A program made the translations under genes and the position numbers. Shown piece after piece: positions 58,924 to 64,000 of a stretch of 64,000 bases of DNA; positions within the stretch are counted from its first letter, which is position 1; each line of letters starts with the position of its first letter. The notes under the pieces were generated by a model. It searched no databases, had not been told where the DNA came from, and worked only from the letters and a program-made list of their open reading frames with translations. This DNA is from Candidatus Pelearchaeum maunauluense (lineage in GTDB: Archaea > Thermoproteota > Nitrososphaeria_A > Caldarchaeales > Caldarchaeaceae): the NCBI GenBank assembly GCA_030059675.1, contig JANVYQ010000006.1, positions 1 to 64,000 on the forward strand, given 5' to 3'.

Positions 58924-59799
58924 TTATCTTATGAAGTAGCTTGCACCATACGAGAGGTAAAAGAAAGAGAAGGCCGCGGCTAACGCGCTTTGCCATCTAA
59001 GTTTCTTAGCATAAGCTATGGCGGCGGTAAGCAGCAAGACTGTAATAGTCTGGCTTATCACTAACAATACATCACGAATTATGAAGCTATACTCACCTGT
59101 CAATAAACCCAGCTTAAACACGCGGTCTAATATCGTAACGCCTGGGAGTAGGCCCATGGGGAGGAACGCCGCCGTCATACATGCTAAGAAGCGGCCATGC
59201 TCGGCCAACACTGGGAGAATATTCTGAGATTTAAAATATGTGCTTAGTTTTGAAGAATGAGCTTTCCCACCCAGAAGCCAGCTAACAAACGATAAATAAG
59301 CATGTGCAGCTATTAAGGTAAACAGGAGCTTCAAACCGAAGAGCTGGAGAGAAAAAATGTCAGGTCTTACTGCATGAAGTAAAACAAGGTCGTACCGCGC
59401 ATTAACTAGAAGAAGTGTTATGAGAGCTATTGATGTTCCTCCCACTATGGCTGAAGCGCCTGTGTTCTCGTATATTGGTGAGAATAACCATACAGGGAAA
59501 AAGATGTTACTGAGGGTTGTGATTATCTTGTTTGGTGGCTTAATTGTAGCGGTATCGGGAGACTGTTGGGTAACTACCCTATAGATTCTCTCACCCTGTT
59601 CTGTCAGCATGTAGTTTCTTCTTTGGTCCTGTGTTATCAGCGGCGCGAGTTGGCGTAGGTTATAGTATAGAGAGCCCGTACTTATTCCCAGCTTCTCCTT
59701 GAGGGATGTGGCACTTATCCGTCCAGCCTCACCCACCGCGAGTAGTATGCGGCGTCTTACCTTATGTCTTACCAGCCAAAGTAGTTCTTCAGCGGACAT
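58924..59799 (-). CDS. Membrane protein with N-terminal winged-helix DNA-binding domain
   Basis: The product has about 291 residues. Residues 1-75 are an ArsR-like winged helix: VRHKVRRRILLAVGEAGRISATSLKEKLGISTGSLYYNLRQLAPLITQDQRRNYMLTEQGERIYRVV, with the recognition helix in TGSLYYNLRQL. The remaining 200 residues have about five membrane helices of a Yip1-like character (NIFFPVWLF, SAIVGGTSIALITLLLV, LFGLKLLFTLIAAHAYLSFVSWLL, LTAAIAYA). This layout suggests a membrane-bound transcription factor or sensor. ATG 59799 has GGGGTG upstream; TTG 59802 is possible. It is convergent with atpK. Target genes are unknown. Confidence 0.8.
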   Translation of the reverse strand: MSAEELLWLVRHKVRRRILLAVGEAGRISATSLKEKLGISTGSLYYNLRQLAPLITQDQRRNYMLTEQGERIYRVVTQQSPDTATIKPPNKIITTLSNIFFPVWLFSPIYENTGASAIVGGTSIALITLLLVNARYDLVLLHAVRPDIFSLQLFGLKLLFTLIAAHAYLSFVSWLLGGKAHSSKLSTYFKSQNILPVLAEHGRFLACMTAAFLPMGLLPGVTILDRVFKLGLLTGEYSFIIRDVLLVISQTITVLLLTAAIAYAKKLRWQSALAAAFSFFYLSYGASYFIR

Positions 59800-59802
59800 C
59801 AA

Positions 59803-60144
59803 GCAACACCCCTATCGTCTTGATAATAGGCATCCAACCTACGCGCATCCCCTCCACTCTGCGTGGGTGGTTGGCTGCCCTAGCCATGTCGCTCTCCTCT
59901 TATTATTAAATTCTCCCTCCGCTGCAAACCCGTATAGAGCTACGTAATATCCGCTAGAAATACATCCAGCTCAACCAACGCCGCGTAGTGTTTCAGAGGA
60001 AATAGAAAATCCACTTCCACTAGATTAGAGTCCCTTGCATGTTTGTTCAACAAGTTAGAACGGCCAGTCCCATAATCCTGCTCTTGAGACGCTGGGGCGG
60101 GATGACCACTTATATACTGATGGCTGAATAAGGCATTTAGAGGC
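59803..60144. other. Divergent intergenic region between two regulator genes
   Basis: This 342-base gap holds a TATA-like GAATTTAATAATAAG (about 59895-59909, minus strand) for the winged-helix gene and CTTATATAC (60109-60117, plus strand) for the AbrB-like gene. A frame on the minus strand (59940-60224) overlaps the latter gene and has no ribosome site or recognisable family, so I do not annotate it. I see nothing else here. Confidence 0.5.
60109..60117 (+). promoter_or_regulatory. TATA box of the AbrB-like gene
   Basis: CTTATATAC lies 28-36 bases before ATG 60145; transcription would begin near the start codon. Confidence 0.55.
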
Positions 60145-60720
60145 ATGGGGTTAGGGATGTTGTGGAGTGAGGATGCCGTAACATTTAGGGGCTTCATAAG
60201 GAAAAGCGGGAATAGCCTAGTCATAACTATACCCGCAGAGCTATCGCAGCGTTTTCTCCTAAGGGAGGGTCAGGAGTTTATAATCTTCGGCATGAGTAGG
60301 AGAAACCCAGACTTTGAAGGCGCACTCCAGATATACCTAGGATACTTCACGGTGTATGAGAAAGCGCCCACCGCGCTAATCAAGATACGCGACAAGCAGG
60401 TGGATTTAGATAGAGTAGAACAAGTGGCCAAACGCTATGGTGCAAGCAGAATATTGAGCGAAGGAGTAGAAGACGGTGAGACAAAACTAAAGATAGTTTT
60501 CGGAGGTATAGAGAATGGTGTTGTAAGGCGGCCAAAAACTATGGACGAGGTTAATACGCTAATCCCCCGCATAATCCGTGCTTTAGAGGAAGATGGTTAT
60601 CAAGCATCTTTGAAGGAGGTTAAAGAGGAGATATTCGAGTGGCATGAGATAGACCCTGCTACCATCTCAAAAGCTCCTACGCGGTTTGGTGAGAGTATTC
60701 GGTGGAAGTGGGAGACCTAA
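60145..60720 (+). CDS. AbrB/SpoVT-type DNA-binding protein
   Basis: The 191-residue product has an N-terminal swapped-hairpin AbrB domain (FRGFIRKSGNSLVITIPAELSQRFLLREGQEFIIFGMSR, residues 14-52), the SGNSLVITIP core being typical of archaeal AbrB-family regulators, followed by an extended domain of about 140 residues (YLGYFTVYEKAPTALIKIRDKQ; DRVEQVAKRYGASRILSEGVEDGETKLKIVFGG) of unknown fold. AbrB proteins of this size can be regulators. Start ATG 60145 is set by the TATA box. It overlaps the convergent aminotransferase gene by four bases. Confidence 0.8.
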   Translation: MGLGMLWSEDAVTFRGFIRKSGNSLVITIPAELSQRFLLREGQEFIIFGMSRRNPDFEGALQIYLGYFTVYEKAPTALIKIRDKQVDLDRVEQVAKRYGASRILSEGVEDGETKLKIVFGGIENGVVRRPKTMDEVNTLIPRIIRALEEDGYQASLKEVKEEIFEWHEIDPATISKAPTRFGESIRWKWET

Positions 60721-61916
60721 ACTAGGTGGCGCGAGTTTTTCCTAATTTTCTCAATAGCCCTAGCTATGTCTTCCAGCTCCTCACGTTCAGCAAGTAGAAC
60801 ATTCTGGGGAATCCACACGGCCTCCTCGCGTGATGCCTGCTCCGTATTGGTTAGAATCAATTCTCTCGGAGTTTGCGCCGATTCTAAAATCTCATCCCAT
60901 AGAAACCCGTAAGAGTATAGTGGCTTATAGCCAGCGCTGCATGGTATTCCCTCAGCCCTTAGAGCCTCGACAAAACGTTCCTTACCGACGCCGTTGAACT
61001 CCTCGCGCCTATACTTGAATATGAATAGATGATACGCGTGGGATGTTACGTAATTTGGTCTTCTTAGCGGCTCTACACCAGGTATGCTCTCAAGAAGATG
61101 TGTTAGATATTTAGCGTTCTCTTCGCGTTTTTTCATAAGTTTGGGCAGTCTTCTTAGTTGTGCGAGAAGTACCGCCGCTTGGAATTCAGTCATTCTGAAA
61201 TTCCAGCCATATCTAACGTGTTCATACCAGCCTCTCCGCCTATCGCGGCCTACGTTATGATACGACCACGCCAGCTCTGCGATTTCTTCGTTATTTGTAG
61301 TTATGAATCCTCCCTCTCCTGCGGTCATGTTCTTGCTTTGATAGAAGCTAAACGCCCCCGCGTCGCCAATGCTCCCAACACGTCTAGAGAGCCACTCAGC
61401 ACCGTGAGCCTGGGCAGCATCCTCAAGAACTCTAAGACCATACTCGGCGGCAAGCTTCAGAATCTTAGACATATCTGCTGGACATCCTGCTAAATGAACG
61501 GGAATTATACAACGTGTCTTAGGAGTTATTCTATTCTCAGCATCCTCCGCTGATAGCGTGTAAGTCTCTGGCTCTATATCAGCAAATATGGGCACGGCTC
61601 CCGCGTCTATCACAGCGGTAGCAGTTGCTAGAAACGTATATGATGGTATTATTACGTGGTCGCCGCGCTTTACTCCTAATGCCTTTAGAGCTATGAGAAG
61701 AGCTGTAGAGCCGCTGGTGCACGCTAGGCCATATTTGGCATGTTGGAAGGAAGCAAACTCGCGCTCAAACACTGCTAGCTTAGCCCCACCAACGCTCCAA
61801 TAACCGCTTCTAAGCGCATCAAGTAGTTCCCGTTCTTCCTCAGCACCAAAAAGGGGCCATCGCGGGAAGGGCTTGATGCGCGTCGGCTCCCCACCAAGAA
61901 GTGCCAGCTCACTCAA
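60717..61916 (-). CDS. DegT/DnrJ/EryC1/StrS family sugar aminotransferase
   Basis: This 399-residue PLP enzyme transfers an amino group to a keto-sugar nucleotide or related compound. Seen are RWPLFGAEEERELLDALRSGYWSVGG near residue 19, GLACTSGSTALLIALKALGVKRGDHVIIPSYTFLATATAVIDAGAVPIFADIEPETYTL near 60-115, VLEDAAQAHGAEWLSRRVGSIGDAGAFSFYQSKNMTAGEGGFITTN near 163-208 with PLP lysine SKN near 195, and GYNFRMTEFQAAVLLAQL-type substrate loop near 235. Candidates are surface glycan or antibiotic-type amino sugar synthesis. No glycosyltransferases are nearby. Two bases separate it from the metalloprotease gene upstream. Confidence 0.93.
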   Translation of the reverse strand: MSELALLGGEPTRIKPFPRWPLFGAEEERELLDALRSGYWSVGGAKLAVFEREFASFQHAKYGLACTSGSTALLIALKALGVKRGDHVIIPSYTFLATATAVIDAGAVPIFADIEPETYTLSAEDAENRITPKTRCIIPVHLAGCPADMSKILKLAAEYGLRVLEDAAQAHGAEWLSRRVGSIGDAGAFSFYQSKNMTAGEGGFITTNNEEIAELAWSYHNVGRDRRRGWYEHVRYGWNFRMTEFQAAVLLAQLRRLPKLMKKREENAKYLTHLLESIPGVEPLRRPNYVTSHAYHLFIFKYRREEFNGVGKERFVEALRAEGIPCSAGYKPLYSYGFLWDEILESAQTPRELILTNTEQASREEAVWIPQNVLLAEREELEDIARAIEKIRKNSRHLV

Positions 61917-61918
61917 AC

Positions 61919-64000
61919 CTACTCTATGACAATTATGTCATTATAATAGTATTTCCTACGCCTCCTCCTAACAACAAATACTATAAGAGTTATCACCAAT
62001 AGTAAAATTGAAACAACTAGTATCATGATGATAATCTGCCAACCTGAGAAGGGAACTCCGAACAGCTCTAGATAAACTGGCATAACAATATTTACAGAAC
62101 CCGTTTCAGTCCATTCGGGTCCTATCTCATGATTCTCCAAAAGCCCCTTATATTCTACATTGATGGAGAGTTTCCGTGCTGGCACTTCTCCAATAGTTAT
62201 TACACCGTCTTTGCCTGTTGTATCGGCAAACCTTGCTCCATCAACCTTAACCTTAACAGTAGCGCCTGATAAGGGCTGACCTCTCTCACCCATAACATAC
62301 ACGGACAAGGGCGCCAGAGGGATATGCACAATAGCTACAACAGGCTTATCCACCTCAAGCACATTACCCAGCCCTAGCTCAATGCCATAAACTTCCGCAC
62401 TCTCAATAACCCAAGAACCAGCTTGAAGCCACTCCGAGTAAGGAGGCTGCAATTCAATACTTGCATCATCGCGTTTTAATGTTATTATTATGTTAAGCTT
62501 CTCTGGAAGCTCCTGGCCCCTGAGATCAACCAGCCTAAGTGAAGTCAAGTATTCTTCTATCCAATTTACGTGCGTTTCAATAGGGCTTGATATTGTTAGC
62601 GTTATGTTCTGCCCTTGCTCCACGTATCCTGTCCATCCAGCGAAGACGAGTCTATGCAGGGGTGATAGCTGAAGTATTGATGGAACAGATATCTCTAACT
62701 CCTCACCAGCATCCATCCATTTATCAATAGAGAATGCTGGCGTGGCGTTAACTATTACGCGATACTGCGTAACCCACCTAGCTTCTATGAGCTTAGGAGA
62801 ATCTACCACTACCTCTATCTCCGTGCTAGTGGCGTTGATATCGCCGCTCCAGCCGCGGAAAACGAGCCTCTCACCAACTTCAACAGGTATAGTCTGCTCT
62901 GTTATAGTTATAGTGAGTCTAGTATTAGCATCGTACCAACCACTCTTCACGCTCGCTAAAGGCTCGCGTATATCCACATAGTATTGCTTCTTCCAGAAAG
63001 CGGTAAGTGTGATGGGCTGGTTTATTGTAACCTCCAACAACGGCTGGATAAAACTACTCTCCAGCCACCCACTAAAGACATATCTCGTGGCGTTCCCATA
63101 ATCAGCAACAAGCATCGCCGGGTCTACGCCGATGACTACACTGGTCCCCTCATCATGCCAACCCGCGCCAACAGGCCTTCCAAATGGTGTATCTATTGTA
63201 ACGCGGTACTGACGTTTAAAGAAAACCTCAACCAACATATCATCAGCAACATTTATCATTATCTCGTTTGACTCCGTCCTCTCACCATTAACCACCCAGT
63301 ATAGGAATACGTAGCGAGAGGAGTCGTTTTCTGGAATTATGTCGGGTACACTTAGTATGTACTTTCCTTTTGGAAGGTTTATGTCAGCTATGCCGTCGGC
63401 GTTAACTGTGTATATTGTTCCGTTTATTCTTATGTTTATTCCTGGAATGTTTGATACGAGCTTTAACTCATAGGTTATTACGCCATATTCTATGCTAACC
63501 GTAAATGTTGTTAAAGTTTTGGAGATTATCTTTATGGTTATCTGACGTTGTTCATCCACATATTTCTCACCAACATCTAATGCTGCGTTATTGAGAGACT
63601 GGCCGCTCTTTCTGACTACCTTAACTATCCCGCCCCCGCTTGGTTTTGATTCATCCACAACTAATATCAGCACGCCAGCAGAGGGAAGATAACGGTCATA
63701 TCCTATCTTCTTCCTCAGCTCAATCAAGTAATAGAAACTACTTGTTATGGGGATTTTGATTGCAGCCATGCCGTCGCCTGTTTCCAGTGGTGATAGCGTA
63801 ATTACGGCGGATTCGCCGCGGGTTACTGTTCTCACACGCTCATCCGCGAGCCAGCCCAGCTTAATCTTGCCCCAACTCGTTAAATGTGCGGGAGAGCTTC
63901 CACGGGCAGAAAGGGGGCCGTTCCAAGAGCCTGCCGCCATTAAATCCCATGGGCCTACAAAGTTGTCTGGCTCATCCCGTTGTGCAGTGTTATAAAGGTC
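61919..64000 (-). CDS. Secreted M6-like metalloprotease, C-terminal part, membrane-anchored
   Basis: The frame is open to the right edge, so the 5' end is missing; about 693 residues are present. The first visible residues, DLYN and VGPWDLMAAGSWNG, then SSPAHLTSWGKIKLGWL, follow the HExxH zinc site in M6 (immune inhibitor A-like) peptidases, so the catalytic helix lies just outside the window. Next come beta domains and three repeats of about 75 residues (QYRVTIDTPFG, QYYVDIREPLA, QYRVIVNATPA, each with a GW or W(Y/M)D(E/A) core and FxGW), a carboxypeptidase-regulatory-like domain (GERGQPLSGATVKVKVDG) and a membrane helix near the end followed by RRRRRKYYY. It probably digests proteins at the cell surface, matching the amino acid importers. 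Confidence 0.85.
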   Translation of the reverse strand, partial: DLYNTAQRDEPDNFVGPWDLMAAGSWNGPLSARGSSPAHLTSWGKIKLGWLADERVRTVTRGESAVITLSPLETGDGMAAIKIPITSSFYYLIELRKKIGYDRYLPSAGVLILVVDESKPSGGGIVKVVRKSGQSLNNAALDVGEKYVDEQRQITIKIISKTLTTFTVSIEYGVITYELKLVSNIPGINIRINGTIYTVNADGIADINLPKGKYILSVPDIIPENDSSRYVFLYWVVNGERTESNEIMINVADDMLVEVFFKRQYRVTIDTPFGRPVGAGWHDEGTSVVIGVDPAMLVADYGNATRYVFSGWLESSFIQPLLEVTINQPITLTAFWKKQYYVDIREPLASVKSGWYDANTRLTITITEQTIPVEVGERLVFRGWSGDINATSTEIEVVVDSPKLIEARWVTQYRVIVNATPAFSIDKWMDAGEELEISVPSILQLSPLHRLVFAGWTGYVEQGQNITLTISSPIETHVNWIEEYLTSLRLVDLRGQELPEKLNIIITLKRDDASIELQPPYSEWLQAGSWVIESAEVYGIELGLGNVLEVDKPVVAIVHIPLAPLSVYVMGERGQPLSGATVKVKVDGARFADTTGKDGVITIGEVPARKLSINVEYKGLLENHEIGPEWTETGSVNIVMPVYLELFGVPFSGWQIIIMILVVSILLLVITLIVFVVRRRRRKYYYNDIIVIE

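Noticed and set aside
59940..60224. A 94-residue frame on the minus strand.
   Set aside because: It overlaps the promoter and start of the AbrB-like gene, has no ribosome site and matches no family.
1..64000. tRNA, rRNA and CRISPR arrays.
   Set aside because: No cloverleaf-like sequence, rRNA segment or regularly spaced repeats were recognised in the gaps; a covariance-model scan was not possible.

Overview
The window is archaeal chromosomal DNA. Markers are a group II chaperonin (thermosome), the KEOPS subunit Cgi121, an A-type ATP synthase proteolipid, a GHMP-type shikimate kinase, the archaeal route into shikimate (ADH synthase plus dehydroquinate synthase II), a two-domain protein disulfide oxidoreductase typical of thermophiles, TATA boxes 25-45 bases before starts, and GGTGA/GGAGG ribosome sites with many GTG and TTG starts. 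A thermophilic, peptide- or amino-acid-using member of the Thermoproteota (TACK) is the best inference; the sequence alone does not fix the lineage.

Layout. 1-15.3 kb: branched-chain amino acid (Liv-type) ABC transport. Locus A (253-5174, minus) has all five parts. Locus B (6520-12566, plus) has permeases and a binding protein plus a large SBP_bac_5-like protein, but no ATPases. A zinc alcohol dehydrogenase lies between them; a thermosome gene and a lone frameshifted LivM follow. 15.4-25 kb: cupin, DUF2848 protein, orphan molybdenum hydroxylase large subunit, luciferase-like oxidoreductase, LutC and a LutB-LutA fusion, a decayed FtsX permease and an MFS exporter. 25.2-30.8 kb: disulfide oxidoreductase, IlvE, zinc protein, 2-oxoacid dehydrogenase E1 alpha/beta, Sua5, Cgi121 and a MoaD/SAMP-like protein. 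30.9-42.6 kb: broken aldehyde dehydrogenase, thiolase and acyl-CoA ligase genes with an intact DUF35 protein, then complete Liv locus D (35484-40083), a VapC toxin with a truncated partner, and a broken Liv binding protein. 42.8-49.6 kb: three class III aminotransferases around a second orphan molybdenum hydroxylase subunit. 50.2-58.1 kb: an operon from aspartate to EPSP (aspartokinase, ASA dehydrogenase, ADH synthase, DHQ synthase II, AroD, AroE, shikimate kinase, EPSP synthase). 58.1-64 kb: ATP synthase K subunit, a membrane protein with a winged helix, an AbrB-like regulator, a DegT aminotransferase and a large secreted M6-like metalloprotease running off the end.

The genes suit an organism that imports amino acids, transaminates them (IlvE and class III enzymes), oxidises oxoacids and aldehydes (E1, molybdenum enzymes, aldehyde dehydrogenase, lactate-type Lut proteins) and still makes its own aromatic amino acids.

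The most striking signal is upstream of the aromatic operon (50147-50336): promoter, strong ribosome site, a 23-codon reading frame rich in Thr, Phe, Tyr and Trp, a 12-bp hairpin, and an anti-Shine-Dalgarno sequence just after its stop that can pair with the aspartokinase ribosome site. This looks like leader-peptide attenuation in an archaeon. Other unusual points are a 57-bp perfect inverted repeat shared by two otherwise diverged aminotransferases, a probable ATT start codon, and a set of broken genes, several with lesions in five-base homopolymers.
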